From the NCBI RefSeq assembly GCF_022879575.1, contig NZ_CP084260.1:2666001-2730000 (forward strand): a stretch of DNA of 64,000 nucleotides, in the 5' to 3' direction. The translations under genes were made by a program, and so were the position numbers. Below are positions 1 to 8,733 of this stretch, one piece after another. Position 1 is the first letter of the stretch; each line of letters opens with the position of its first letter. Source of the stretch: Caballeronia sp. SL2Y3. Its GTDB lineage: Bacteria > Pseudomonadota > Gammaproteobacteria > Burkholderiales > Burkholderiaceae. Below the pieces are notes generated by a model. The model made no database searches and was not told the DNA's origin. It saw only the letters and a list, made by a program, of their open reading frames with translations.

Positions 1-857
1 CCGTCCTGATGCAGGTTCGTGAGGCCGCTCTTCGCGCCGTACTGCGTGGTGCCGGAGAGATCGAGCGTCAACGATTGCGTCGTCGCGCCGGAGGGGTCCG
101 CGCCGTTCGGAATGGTGAACGTGAACTTCGAGCCGCTCGTCAGGTTGCCCGACGAATCGAACGTCACCGCGCCGAGGTCGGTCTTCTGCGAGACCGGATC
201 GCCGTAGCCCGCGAACGCTTCCCACGAGCCGGTGCCGGTCTTCGTGAAGTACACGGACACCTTCTGCGTGCCGCCGAGCGTGTCGTACACGTCCACCGAA
301 GTCGACGCGTTGTACGTGTTGCCGTTGGTCGGATCGAAGCTGCCCGCCGCGTGGTTCGTGTCCTGCGAGTTCAGGTTGAACGCAGCGGTGATCGTCTTGG
401 TCGCCGTCGGCGCGATGTTCGCGGTCGGCACGGTGAGCGGCACCGTGCTCGCGCTGCTGACGACGCCGCCCGAATCGGCCGCGTAGCCCATCAGTTGCAG
501 GCCCGCCGAGTTGACGATCTTGCCGCTGTCGTCCAGATGGAAGACGCCGTTGCGCGAATACACGGTCGCGCCGTTGTTCGACAGCTGATAGAAGCCGTTG
601 CCGTTGATCGCGACGTCGAGCGCCTGGTTGGTCGTCGTGATCGTGCCTTGCGAGAACTGCTGCTGGACTTCCGCGAGGCGCGTGCCGATGCCGATCTGGT
701 TCGACACGGCGGTCGCCATGGAACTGGCGTACATGTCCGCGAATTGCGCGGCGCCCTGCTTGAAGCCGACGGTGTTCGAGTTCGCGATGTTGTTGCCGAT
801 GACGTCGAGGTCGCTCGACGCGGCGCCGAGGCCGCTCAGTGCTTGTTGGTAGCTCAT
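1..857 (-). CDS. flgE: Flagellar hook protein FlgE (3' end outside window)
   Basis: FlgE polymerises into the flagellar hook outside the cell. Only the N-terminal 285 or so residues are in the window; the gene runs off the left edge. The start reads MSYQQALSGLGAASSDLDVI, followed by GNNIANSNTVGFK, the conserved N-terminal rod/hook signature (NNIANxxTxGFK). The middle part is Thr/Ser/Gly/Asn rich, as in the surface domain of hook proteins. It is the last visible gene of a leftward flgB-C-D-E operon, 47 bp after flgD. The ATG at 857 is the only start that gives the full signature. Confidence 0.95.
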   Translation of the reverse strand, partial: MSYQQALSGLGAASSDLDVIGNNIANSNTVGFKQGAAQFADMYASSMATAVSNQIGIGTRLAEVQQQFSQGTITTTNQALDVAINGNGFYQLSNNGATVYSRNGVFHLDDSGKIVNSAGLQLMGYAADSGGVVSSASTVPLTVPTANIAPTATKTITAAFNLNSQDTNHAAGSFDPTNGNTYNASTSVDVYDTLGGTQKVSVYFTKTGTGSWEAFAGYGDPVSQKTDLGAVTFDSSGNLTSGSKFTFTIPNGADPSGATTQSLTLDLSGTTQYGAKSGLTNLHQD

Positions 858-904
858 GGTTTATCTCTTCGCCGGGCGCATCCCGGCGTCAAAGGAAAGT
901 GGAA

Positions 905-1639
905 TCAAAGAATCGAAGCGACGCTCGACAGCCCGACCGTCGAACCGTTGGACAGCTTCAGGCCCGGCGTGCCGCCCGTCATTTGCACGACGCTCTGCAC
1001 CTGCGAGGCCGACAGCGTCGTCGCGGTCGCCTGCTGGCCGTTGATCGTGCCTTGCGCGGTGATCGTGTAGGTGCCGTCGGCGAGCGTGGCGCCCTTCGAG
1101 TCGACCGGCTTCCAGCCCGATACCGGCACGACGCCCGAGCCTTGCGCGCCGAGGTCCAGCGTGTTGACGATGTTGCCGGACTTGTCCTTCACGACGATCT
1201 GCAGGTCGCTCACGTCGTTGGCGAGCTGCACGCCGAACGTCGACGACGCGCCGCTCGACACCGTCATGCTGCTTCCCGGCGCGAGCACGTTCGAGCCGAT
1301 CAGCATGGCGGCCTGCGTGGACTGGCCCGCGGAAAGCTGCGTCGCGAGGGAGCTGAGCGACGTGTTCAGCTGACCGATGCCCGTCACCGTGTTGATCTGC
1401 GCGAGCTGCGAGGTCATCTGCGAGCTGTCGGCGGGATTCGTCGGGTCCTGATTCTTCAACTGCGTCACGAGCAGCGTGAGGAACGTGTTCTGCAGATCCG
1501 AAGCGGACGTGCCGCCCGTGCTGCTGGTGCTGCCGGTGCTGCTGGAGGAGCTGGACGCGCTCTTCGCGCCGTTCATGGTGTCCAGCAGCGTCTGCGACAC
1601 CGTGGTGCCGTTGCTGCCGATGGTGGTGTTCGTCGTCAC
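905..1639 (-). CDS. flgD: Flagellar hook capping/assembly protein FlgD
   Basis: FlgD is the scaffold cap on which hook subunits assemble. The 244-residue product begins with a GTG codon preceded by AGGA at about 8 nt. It has the Ser/Gly-rich N-terminal linker, then the FlgD core FLTLLVTQLKNQDPTNP (about residues 53-69), with QMTSQLAQ and GQL after it, and a C-terminal Ig/tudor-like part containing DKSGNIVNTLDLG and GTYTITAQGTINGQ. Length and order match the family. It lies between flgC and flgE in the same operon. Confidence 0.95.
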   Translation of the reverse strand: MTTNTTIGSNGTTVSQTLLDTMNGAKSASSSSSSTGSTSSTGGTSASDLQNTFLTLLVTQLKNQDPTNPADSSQMTSQLAQINTVTGIGQLNTSLSSLATQLSAGQSTQAAMLIGSNVLAPGSSMTVSSGASSTFGVQLANDVSDLQIVVKDKSGNIVNTLDLGAQGSGVVPVSGWKPVDSKGATLADGTYTITAQGTINGQQATATTLSASQVQSVVQMTGGTPGLKLSNGSTVGLSSVASIL

Positions 1640-1650
1640 GGTTGGATTCC

Positions 1651-2076
1651 TCAGGTTCCGATGGTCAGAGTCTTGAGCATCAATTGCTTGGCGGTATTGA
1701 GCGTCTCGACGTTCGCCTGGTAGGAACGCGACGCGGAAATCATGTTGACCATTTCCTGCACCGGATCGACGTTCGGCAGCGTCACATAGCCGTCCGCGTT
1801 GGCCGCCGGGTTGCTCGGGTCGTAGCTCGTTTTCATCGGGCTCGGATCGTCGATCACGCCCGTCACCTGCACGCCGCCGACTTGCTGGCCGGAGCCGCTT
1901 TTCGCGCCGCCGAGCGGATCGACCGCGAAGACGACCTGCTTCGCCTTGTACGGCTGGCCGTCGGGACCGGTCGTGCTGTCCGCGTTCGCGAGATTCGACG
2001 CGGTCACGTTCAGGCGCTGCGCCTGAGCAGACATCGCCGAACCGGCGACGCTGAAAATGTTCATCAATGAAGGCAT
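1651..2076 (-). CDS. flgC: Flagellar proximal rod protein FlgC
   Basis: FlgC is one of the proximal rod subunits of the flagellar basal body. The product is 141 residues, the usual size. It carries the N-terminal rod signature [17 protein letters not shown] (about residues 18-34) and the typical C-terminal coiled-coil [18 protein letters not shown]. It starts 7 bp after flgB ends and is followed by flgD after 11 bp, so all belong to one operon. Confidence 0.95.
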   Translation of the reverse strand: MPSLMNIFSVAGSAMSAQAQRLNVTASNLANADSTTGPDGQPYKAKQVVFAVDPLGGAKSGSGQQVGGVQVTGVIDDPSPMKTSYDPSNPAANADGYVTLPNVDPVQEMVNMISASRSYQANVETLNTAKQLMLKTLTIGT

Positions 2077-2083
2077 GGCTTTC

Positions 2084-2572
2084 TTAACTGTTGGACGTGA
2101 TGGCGGACAACATCGACTTGATCTGCGAAGTCATCACGGTCATTCCGGCTTCGAAGTGCAGCGCGTTGTCCGCAAACTGCACGCGTTCGGCGTCGAGATC
2201 GACGGTGTTGCCGTCGAGCGAAGGCTGGCTCGGCACGCGATACGCGAGGCGGCCGTAGTCGTCGGTCGAGCCGCCGGACGCGGTAAGCGTCGAGGCGCCG
2301 GACATGTGGCCCTTCGCGGTCACGGCGAGCGACCCGCTCGCGCTCACCGAAACCGGCTGCGCCATCCTGAGCGTCGCCGTGTTCGAGGCCGTGGCGGACG
2401 CGCCGTCCTTCTTCAGCGCCCCGGCGAGCGCGGTCGAGAAATCGACATCGCGCGCCTTGTAGCCGGGGGTGTCGGCGTTCGCGATGTTCGACGACAGCAG
2501 TTCCTGCCGGTAAGCGCGCACATCGAGCGCCTCGCGGCCGAACGCGAGTTCCTTGTCGAGTCTGTCTAGCAT
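2084..2572 (-). CDS. flgB: Flagellar basal-body rod protein FlgB
   Basis: FlgB is a proximal rod subunit and the first gene of the flgBCDE operon. The 162-residue protein starts [16 protein letters not shown] and contains the rod signature [19 protein letters not shown]. An ATG further upstream would add 17 residues, but a GGAG sequence lies about 9 nt before the chosen ATG at 2572 and homologues start with MLD. The C-terminus [19 protein letters not shown] is the expected export/assembly helix. Confidence 0.94.
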   Translation of the reverse strand: MLDRLDKELAFGREALDVRAYRQELLSSNIANADTPGYKARDVDFSTALAGALKKDGASATASNTATLRMAQPVSVSASGSLAVTAKGHMSGASTLTASGGSTDDYGRLAYRVPSQPSLDGNTVDLDAERVQFADNALHFEAGMTVMTSQIKSMLSAITSNS

Positions 2573-2668
2573 TCGTTTCTTCTCCGGTCCCATCCGGGAT
2601 GGTTGTCGCCTGTCCCCGCCCAATCGCTGAGGGGTTTTTGCATGACACGCATCTTAGGAGCCGCGCGC

Positions 2669-2690
2669 AATAACTAATCCGATGAATAAC
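2669..2690. promoter_or_regulatory. Two AATAAC direct repeats between flgB and flgA
   Basis: The 290-bp divergent gap between flgB and flgA must hold promoters for both. AATAAC occurs at 2669-2674 and again at 2685-2690, 16 bp apart, in a locally AT-rich patch of otherwise GC-rich DNA. Half-sites of this kind loosely resemble FlhD4C2 binding elements of class II flagellar promoters. The match is by eye and weak; no clear -10/-35 pair was assigned. Confidence 0.25.
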
Positions 2691-2862
2691 CGGGAAACGC
2701 GGCCTCTATTCGAGGCTTGAGCGCGGCCCGGCGTATCTAGAATCTGCGTCGAGAGTGGGAAGCGGCGTTTTCATGGCCGCGACCGCAAGAAGTGGCCGCA
2801 GCGCGCGGCCCGATCCATTCAGATACGCAGTCGCTAGCTACGCGGCGGCGAGGAGAGCAGTG

Positions 2863-4203
2863 ATGAGCAGGTCCGTCAGACAGTCGTCGAACGTTGCGAT
2901 GCGTGCGAGCGCCATGAAGCGCGGCGCGCGTGCAGCGGCGCGCGGCGTGGCGGGCGCGTCGCTGATGCTCGGCTTCGCGGCGAGCGCGCTCGCGCAGCAA
3001 AGCGACGGCATGATCGCGATTCCGGGCAACGCGGAGACGAATCCCGCCGCCGTCGCGGAGATGGCGAAGAGTCTGGGTTCGTCGAAATCGGTGGCCGCAG
3101 CCGCGCCCGCGCCGACGCCCGCTCCTGTGGCCGACATGGCGCGGGCATCGGGCTATCGCACCGCGACAAGTGCCGCCGACGCCGCCATGCGCCACGCCGC
3201 GCTCGCGCTGGAAGCGCGCGCGGAAGCCGCCGACGACGCCATGGACGACGCAGGCGGCATGATCGTCGTTCCGGGGCCGGGCGAAGCGAAGCCCACTGCG
3301 GCCACGCCGGCGAAAGCGCCCGTCGCCGTCTCGCGCGGCGATGCCAGCGCGACCAGCGCGGCCGGCGTGCGTCAGATCGCATCGCGCGACGTGATGCCGG
3401 TCGTCGTCATGCGCGACGACGCGACGCCCGGCGCGGCTGGCGCGCGCCCGATCGCGGCCGCCGCTGCATCGCCGGTTCGCTCCGCCAATTATTCAGCCGC
3501 CGCTGCCGCCGCCTCGCCGATGAAACGCGTGAGTTTCTCGCCGGCCACGGCAGCCGCGCAAACGCCGTCAGCCGCCGCCACGGCGCAGGACGGCGAATCC
3601 ATCCGCGTCGCCGCGCTCACGTTCCTTCAGCAGCAGGCGGCGGGCTTGCCCGGCAAGGTGGATATCACCGTGACGCCGGTCTTCCCGCGCGGCCTCGCGC
3701 CCTGCTCCGCGCTCGATCCGTTCATGCCGACCGGCGCGCGTCTCTGGGGCCGCGTGACCGTGGGCGTGCGCTGCGTCGGCGAGCGGCCGTGGACGCTGTA
3801 CGTGCAGGCGCGCGTCTCCATCAACGCGACGTACTACACCGCCGCGCGTGCCATTGCGCCGGGCGAAGTGCTCGCAAGCGCCGATCTCGTCGCCCGCGAC
3901 GGCGATCTCACGGCGATGCCGCAAGCCGTCGTCACCGATCCGTCGCAGGCCGTCGGCGCGGTGGCGTTGTCGCGCGTGCCGGCTGGCTTGCCGCTGCGCA
4001 CCGACATGCTGCGCGCCGCGAGTTCGGTGGCGATCGGCCAGACGGTGCACGTGGTCGCCGACGGCAGCGGCTTCTCGATTTCCGCCGATGGCAGCGCGAT
4101 GAACAACGCCGCGCCCGGCCAGCAAGTCCGCGTGAAGACGGCCGGCGGACAGATCATTACCGGCATCGTGAAGGATAGTCAGACGGTGGAAGTCCGCATG
4201 TAA
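2863..4203 (+). CDS. flgA: Flagellar P-ring assembly chaperone FlgA, with a long N-terminal extension
   Basis: FlgA is a periplasmic chaperone for P-ring (FlgI) assembly. The last 210 residues are a normal FlgA: VDITVTPVFPRGLAPCSALD, then the SAF domain (ARAIAPGEVLASADL) and the C-terminal VRVKTAGGQIITGIVKDSQT. The ATG at 2863 follows GAGGAGAG and gives 446 residues with a signal peptide ending near SALAQQ; an earlier in-frame start would add 36 residues and bury it. Typical FlgA is about 220 residues, so the Ala-rich region of about 210 residues after the signal peptide is extra. It contains two related motifs, GMIAIPGNAETNPAA and GMIVVPGPGEAKPTAA. Divergent from flgB. Confidence 0.9.
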   Translation: MSRSVRQSSNVAMRASAMKRGARAAARGVAGASLMLGFAASALAQQSDGMIAIPGNAETNPAAVAEMAKSLGSSKSVAAAAPAPTPAPVADMARASGYRTATSAADAAMRHAALALEARAEAADDAMDDAGGMIVVPGPGEAKPTAATPAKAPVAVSRGDASATSAAGVRQIASRDVMPVVVMRDDATPGAAGARPIAAAAASPVRSANYSAAAAAASPMKRVSFSPATAAAQTPSAAATAQDGESIRVAALTFLQQQAAGLPGKVDITVTPVFPRGLAPCSALDPFMPTGARLWGRVTVGVRCVGERPWTLYVQARVSINATYYTAARAIAPGEVLASADLVARDGDLTAMPQAVVTDPSQAVGAVALSRVPAGLPLRTDMLRAASSVAIGQTVHVVADGSGFSISADGSAMNNAAPGQQVRVKTAGGQIITGIVKDSQTVEVRM

Positions 4204-4326
4204 GCGGGCTTGTGTGCGGCAGCAGACGTTCTGTTGCAATTTGTTGCAAACCCGCCGAAGCCTTGTGGGACAAGGCAGAGCGGCAGATGACCAGGCACCG
4301 ATCAGGTTGCGCTTCCTCCGGCAGGG

Positions 4327-4354
4327 TAAAGTTTTTCAAAGCCACCGCCGATAA
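4327..4354 (+). promoter_or_regulatory. Sigma-28 (FliA) class III promoter of flgM
   Basis: TAAAGTTT (4327-4334) and GCCGATAA (4347-4354) are exact matches to the two halves of the enterobacterial sigma-28 consensus, separated by 12 bp (consensus 11). Transcription would begin near 4361, just upstream of flgM. The cognate sigma factor gene fliA is in this window. Confidence 0.85.
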
Positions 4355-4383
4355 AGGACTCAACACGTTCGGGAATGGACATC

Positions 4384-4707
4384 GTGAAAATCGAATCGAA
4401 TAGCAACACCTCTTTGAGCGGCCTGCAAGACGGGCTGCAACGTGCATCGCAAGGCGATGCGAAGACTGCCGCGCCGACCGCGCAAGCGAACGGCGCCAGC
4501 GCCGGCCAGTCGACGGTCAGCCTGTCGAGCTTGTCGTCGGACCTGCGCGCGTCGAACGGCTCGGACATCGATACGGCGAAAGTCGAATCGATCAAGGCCG
4601 CGATTCGCGACGGCAGGCTGAAGATGGACACCAGCAAGATCGCCGACGGCATTCTGAGCACCGCGCGCGACCTGCTGCAAACGAGAACCCCGCCGACCGG
4701 CGGCTGA
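4384..4707 (+). CDS. flgM: Anti-sigma-28 factor FlgM
   Basis: FlgM binds and inhibits FliA until it is exported through the finished hook-basal body. The protein is about 107 residues, with an unstructured Ser/Ala-rich N-terminal half and the sigma-binding C-terminal half (STVSLSSLSSDLRAS, then VESIKAAIRDGRLKMDTSKI and ADGILSTARDLL). I chose the GTG at 4384 (product MKIESNSN) because the GGGA at 4371-4374 sits 9 nt before it; an in-frame ATG at 4375 abuts the GGGA and would add three residues. Preceded by a strong sigma-28 promoter and followed by flgN. Confidence 0.92.
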   Translation: MKIESNSNTSLSGLQDGLQRASQGDAKTAAPTAQANGASAGQSTVSLSSLSSDLRASNGSDIDTAKVESIKAAIRDGRLKMDTSKIADGILSTARDLLQTRTPPTGG

Positions 4708-4790
4708 ACGCAACGGCCCGGGCACGTCCCGGCGCGCGAAGTGGACACGAGCCGGGCGGCCTTTATGAACCGCGTTTTTAGCGAGCTGCA

Positions 4791-5225
4791 ATGAGAGACG
4801 CCCTGCTTGCCACTGTCACCGAAGAAGTCGCCGCCGTTCAGGCCTTCGAAGCCCTCCTCGCGCACGAGGAAAAAGCCCTGATCGCCGCGCAGCCGCTGGC
4901 CGCGCTGCCGGAAATCATCGGCCAGAAGACGGCGCTGACCGAGCGCATCAGCGGGCTCGAAAAAGAGCGCGACGCGCATTTGAACGCGCTCGGTTTTCCG
5001 GGCGGATTCGCCGGCATGGAAGCCGCCGCCCAAGGCAATGTGCGCATCGCCGAGCAATGGAAGCTGCTCTGCGCCGCCGCCCGGCGCGCGAAACAGGGCA
5101 ACAACAACAACGGCGTGCTGATCCGCACGCGCATGGAATACAACCGCAAGGCGCTCGCCGCCTTGCAGGTCGCGCCGTCGAAGGCCGGGTTCTACGGCCC
5201 GGACGGGCGCGTGCCGGGCGTTTGA
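4791..5225 (+). CDS. flgN: Flagellar export chaperone FlgN
   Basis: FlgN is the cytoplasmic chaperone for the hook-filament junction proteins FlgK and FlgL. The 144-residue product is mostly helical with the expected features: an N-terminal acidic helix (EEVAAVQAFEALLAHEEKAL), a central ALPEIIGQKTALTERISGLE segment, and a C-terminal basic part with NNNNGVLIRTRMEYNRKALA, similar to the partner-binding region of other FlgN proteins. It lies 83 bp after flgM, the usual pairing. Confidence 0.88.
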   Translation: MRDALLATVTEEVAAVQAFEALLAHEEKALIAAQPLAALPEIIGQKTALTERISGLEKERDAHLNALGFPGGFAGMEAAAQGNVRIAEQWKLLCAAARRAKQGNNNNGVLIRTRMEYNRKALAALQVAPSKAGFYGPDGRVPGV

Positions 5226-5250
5226 TCGTCTCCCGGAATCGTCTCACTGC

Positions 5251-5289
5251 GGCGCGCGACCTTGCACGAGGTCGTGCGCCGTTTTGTTT
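5251..5289 (+). terminator. Terminator after flgN
   Basis: A 12-bp stem (GGCGCGCGACCT with AGGTCGTGCGCC, one G-U pair) with a 6-nt loop is followed by GTTTTGTTT. It ends the flgM-flgN transcript before flhB. Confidence 0.75.
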
Positions 5290-5416
5290 ATCCGTCGATT
5301 AACCCCCCTTTCCCCGACTTAATCCCCCGATAGCCACTCGACGCCTTCCGCAATAATCGTTTGCATCAGAAAGCGGCTTCACGCCGTTGGCAACGAAGCA
5401 CGAAGCGGAGCACGCA

Positions 5417-6625
5417 GTGGCAGAAGAAAGCGATCTCGAAAAAACCGAATCAGCCACTCCCAAGCGCCTGGAAAAGGCGCGGGAGGAAGGCCAGGTTGCG
5501 CGCTCGCGGGAATTCGCGTCGTTCGCGCTGCTGGCGGCGGGATTTTTCGGCGTGCTGGCGCTGTCGGGGTCCATCAGCGGACACTTGCAGTCGATTCTGC
5601 GCACCGCCTTCACGTTCAATCACGACGTGGTGCTGGACACGCGCCAGACGATGATCGGCGCGGCCAACGCCAGCAAGGAAGGCATGCTCGCCGTGCTGCC
5701 CGTGCTCGCGATGACCGCGTTCGCCGCGCTTGCCGCGCCGATGGCGCTCGGCGGCTGGCTCATCACCACCAAGCCGCTCGCGCCGAACTTCGGACGCCTC
5801 AACCCGATCAGCGGACTCGGCAAGATCTTCTCGATTCAAGGCCCGATCCAGCTCGGCATGTCCATTCTGAAGACGCTCATCGTCGGCGGCGTGGCGGGCT
5901 GGGAAATCTGGAGCCGCAAGGCCGAAGTGCTCGGACTGCTCACGAAGCCGCTCGGTATCGCGCTCGCCGACGCCATGCACCTTATCGTCGTGTGCTGCGG
6001 CATGGCCATCGGCGGACTGTTTCTCGTCGCCGCCGTCGATGTGCCGTATCAGATGTGGTCGTACGCGAAGAAGCTGCGCATGAGCAAGGAAGAAGTGAAG
6101 CGCGAGCACAAGGAAAGCGAAGGCGATCCGCACGTGAAGGGCCGCATCCGCTCGCAGCAGCGCGCGGCCGCCCGCCGCCGCATGATGCAGGCCATTCCGA
6201 CCGCCGACGTGATCGTGACCAACCCGACGCACTTCGCCGTCGCGCTGAAGTACACGGACGGCGAGATGCGCGCGCCGCGCGTCGTCGCGAAGGGCGTGAA
6301 TCTGGTGGCCGCGCGCATTCGCGAGCTGGGCCGCGAGAACAACGTGCCGCTGCTGGAAGCGCCGCCGCTCGCGCGGGCGCTGTATCACAACGTGGAGATC
6401 AACCGCGAGATTCCGGGCGCGCTGTACGGCGCGGTCGCGCAAGTGCTGGCGTGGGTCTACCAGTTGAAGCGCTACAAGGAAGACGGCGGCATCAAGCCGG
6501 ACGATCCCACCGATCTCGAAGTTCCGAAGGAACTGGACAAAGGCGGCGTTTCCGACGCCGACGCCGATCAGGAAGCTGCCGAAGCCCTGAACGACGGTAA
6601 CACTGACAAGGGAGCCGCAGCATGA
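5417..6625 (+). CDS. flhB: Flagellar type III secretion protein FlhB
   Basis: FlhB is the substrate-specificity switch of the flagellar export gate. The product starts MAEESDLEKTESATPKRLEK, the classic FlhB N-terminus, from a GTG at 5417 with GCGGAG about 7 nt upstream; a TTG at 5387 would add ten residues with no ribosome site. Four hydrophobic segments follow, then the cytoplasmic domain with the autocleavage motif NPTH (about residue 269, in NPTHFAVALKY). The C-terminal tail is Asp/Glu rich. The stop overlaps the flhA start by 4 bp (ATGA), indicating translational coupling. Confidence 0.95.
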   Translation: MAEESDLEKTESATPKRLEKAREEGQVARSREFASFALLAAGFFGVLALSGSISGHLQSILRTAFTFNHDVVLDTRQTMIGAANASKEGMLAVLPVLAMTAFAALAAPMALGGWLITTKPLAPNFGRLNPISGLGKIFSIQGPIQLGMSILKTLIVGGVAGWEIWSRKAEVLGLLTKPLGIALADAMHLIVVCCGMAIGGLFLVAAVDVPYQMWSYAKKLRMSKEEVKREHKESEGDPHVKGRIRSQQRAAARRRMMQAIPTADVIVTNPTHFAVALKYTDGEMRAPRVVAKGVNLVAARIRELGRENNVPLLEAPPLARALYHNVEINREIPGALYGAVAQVLAWVYQLKRYKEDGGIKPDDPTDLEVPKELDKGGVSDADADQEAAEALNDGNTDKGAAA

Positions 6626-8724
6626 ACGCGCGCGCAGGATTTTTCGCCAAACGCCCCGACGCGCTGGGCACGCAGAACATTCGGGCGCTCGCCGGCCCGA
6701 TCCTGATCTGCATGATTCTCGGCATGATGATTCTGCCGTTGCCGGCGTTTCTGCTGGATCTGCTGTTCACCTTCAACATCGCGCTGTCGGTGATGGTGCT
6801 GCTCGTCAGCATGTACACGCAAAAGCCGCTCGACTTCGCGGCGTTCCCGAGCGTGCTGTTGTTCTCCACGCTGCTGCGCCTGTCGCTGAACGTGGCGTCG
6901 ACGCGTATCGTGCTGTTGCAAGGCCACACCGGCCCGGACGCGGCGGGACAGGTGATCGAGTCGTTCGGGCACTTTCTCGTCGGCGGTAACTTCGCGGTCG
7001 GTATCGTCGTGTTCGTGATCCTGATGATCATCAACTTCATGGTCATCACGAAGGGCGCGGGACGTATCGCGGAAGTCGGCGCACGCTTCACGCTCGACGC
7101 GATGCCCGGCAAGCAGATGGCGATCGACGCCGACCTGAACGCCGGTCTCATCAACGAGGACATGGCGAAGAAGCGCCGCCAGAGCGTCGCGCAGGAAGCC
7201 GAGTTCTACGGATCGATGGACGGCGCGTCGAAGTTCGTGCGCGGCGACGCCATCGCGGGCTTGCTCATCATGGTCATCAACGTGGTGGGCGGTCTGATCG
7301 TCGGCATGCTTCAGCACGACATGGACTTCGGGCACGCGGCGACCAACTACACGCTGCTCACCATCGGCGATGGCCTCGTCGCGCAGATTCCGTCGCTCAT
7401 CATTTCGACGGCGGCGGGCGTGATCGTCTCGCGCGTCGCGACCGAGGAGGACATCGGCACGCAGCTGACCGGTCAGTTGTTCCAGAACCCGCGCGTCCTC
7501 ATGATTACCGGCGTGATCATCGGCGTGATGGGACTGATTCCGGGCATGCCGCACTTCGCGTTCATGCTGCTGGGCGGCGGGCTGATTTACGCCGCGCGCA
7601 CGATGAACAAGCGCGCCGCGAACAAGAAAACGAGCGCGGTCACGGATGTCACGCCGATCGCATCGGCCGCGGCGGCGTCTGCCGAGAACGCGGAGGCGAG
7701 CTGGGAAGACGTGGCGCTCATCGACCCGCTCGGGCTCGAAGTGGGCTACCGCCTGATTCCGCTCGTGGATCGCAACGCGGACGGCGAACTGCTCAAGCGC
7801 ATCAAGGGCATTCGCAAGAAGTTCGCGCAGGAAATCGGCTTCCTGCCGCCGGTCATCCATATTCGCGACAACCTGGAATTGCGGCCGAACGGGTATCGCA
7901 TTGCGCTCAAGGGCGTGGAAGTCGGCGTGGGTGAGGCGTTCCCCGGCCAATGGCTCGCGATCAATCCAGGTCAGGTGTCGGCGGCGCTGCCGGGCACGCA
8001 GACGACCGATCCCGCGTTTGGCTTGCCGGCCGTGTGGATTGAGACGAACATGCGCGAACAGGCGCAGGTGTACGGCTACACGGTGGTGGATGCGAGCACG
8101 GTGGTCGCGACGCACTTGAATCACCTCGTCGTGACGCATGCAGCGGAACTGCTCGGCCGACAGGAAGTGCAGGCGCTTCTGGAGCGTATCGGCAAGGACA
8201 CGCCGTCGCTCACGGAAGACCTCGTGCCGAAGACGCTTTCGCTCACGACGCTGCAGAAGGTGCTGCAAAACCTGCTCGACGAAAGCGTGCCGATCCGCGA
8301 CATGCGCACCATTCTCGACGCGCTGCAGGAACACGCGCCGCGCATCTCGGATCCGTACGAACTCACGTCGGCGGTGCGCCTGGCGCTGGGACGCGCGATC
8401 ACGCAACAGTGGTATCCGGGCGCCGACGACCTGCAGGTGATGGGCCTCGATCCGACGCTGGAGCGCGTGCTGTCGCAGGCGCTATCGACGGGGCCGAATC
8501 CGGGACTGGAGCCGGGACTCGCGCAGACGCTGATGAACTCGACGCAGAACGCGATCATGCGTCAGCAGAATCTGGGCTTGCCGCCGGTGCTGCTGGTGCA
8601 GCATTCGCTGCGCACGATGCTTGCGCGGTTCCTGCGCCGGAGCTTGCCGCAGCTGAAGGTGCTGTCTTATGCGGAAGTGCCGGATACGCGGAATGTGAAG
8701 GTGGTTAATTTGATTGGGGCGTGA
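6622..8724 (+). CDS. flhA: Flagellar type III export gate protein FlhA
   Basis: FlhA forms the nonameric export gate of the flagellar secretion system. The product is 700 residues: about eight membrane segments in the first 330 residues, with the conserved FHIPEP-family stretch SVLLFSTLLRLSLNVASTR and the cytoplasmic loop GRIAEVGARFTLDAMPGKQM, then the large soluble domain (IHIRDNLELRPNGYRI, PGTQTTDPAFGLPAVWI, LVPKTLSLTTLQKVLQNLL). Length is typical. In relatives flhF follows directly; here it does not (see findings). Confidence 0.96.
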   Translation: MNARAGFFAKRPDALGTQNIRALAGPILICMILGMMILPLPAFLLDLLFTFNIALSVMVLLVSMYTQKPLDFAAFPSVLLFSTLLRLSLNVASTRIVLLQGHTGPDAAGQVIESFGHFLVGGNFAVGIVVFVILMIINFMVITKGAGRIAEVGARFTLDAMPGKQMAIDADLNAGLINEDMAKKRRQSVAQEAEFYGSMDGASKFVRGDAIAGLLIMVINVVGGLIVGMLQHDMDFGHAATNYTLLTIGDGLVAQIPSLIISTAAGVIVSRVATEEDIGTQLTGQLFQNPRVLMITGVIIGVMGLIPGMPHFAFMLLGGGLIYAARTMNKRAANKKTSAVTDVTPIASAAAASAENAEASWEDVALIDPLGLEVGYRLIPLVDRNADGELLKRIKGIRKKFAQEIGFLPPVIHIRDNLELRPNGYRIALKGVEVGVGEAFPGQWLAINPGQVSAALPGTQTTDPAFGLPAVWIETNMREQAQVYGYTVVDASTVVATHLNHLVVTHAAELLGRQEVQALLERIGKDTPSLTEDLVPKTLSLTTLQKVLQNLLDESVPIRDMRTILDALQEHAPRISDPYELTSAVRLALGRAITQQWYPGADDLQVMGLDPTLERVLSQALSTGPNPGLEPGLAQTLMNSTQNAIMRQQNLGLPPVLLVQHSLRTMLARFLRRSLPQLKVLSYAEVPDTRNVKVVNLIGA

Positions 8725-8733
8725 GCATCCGTC

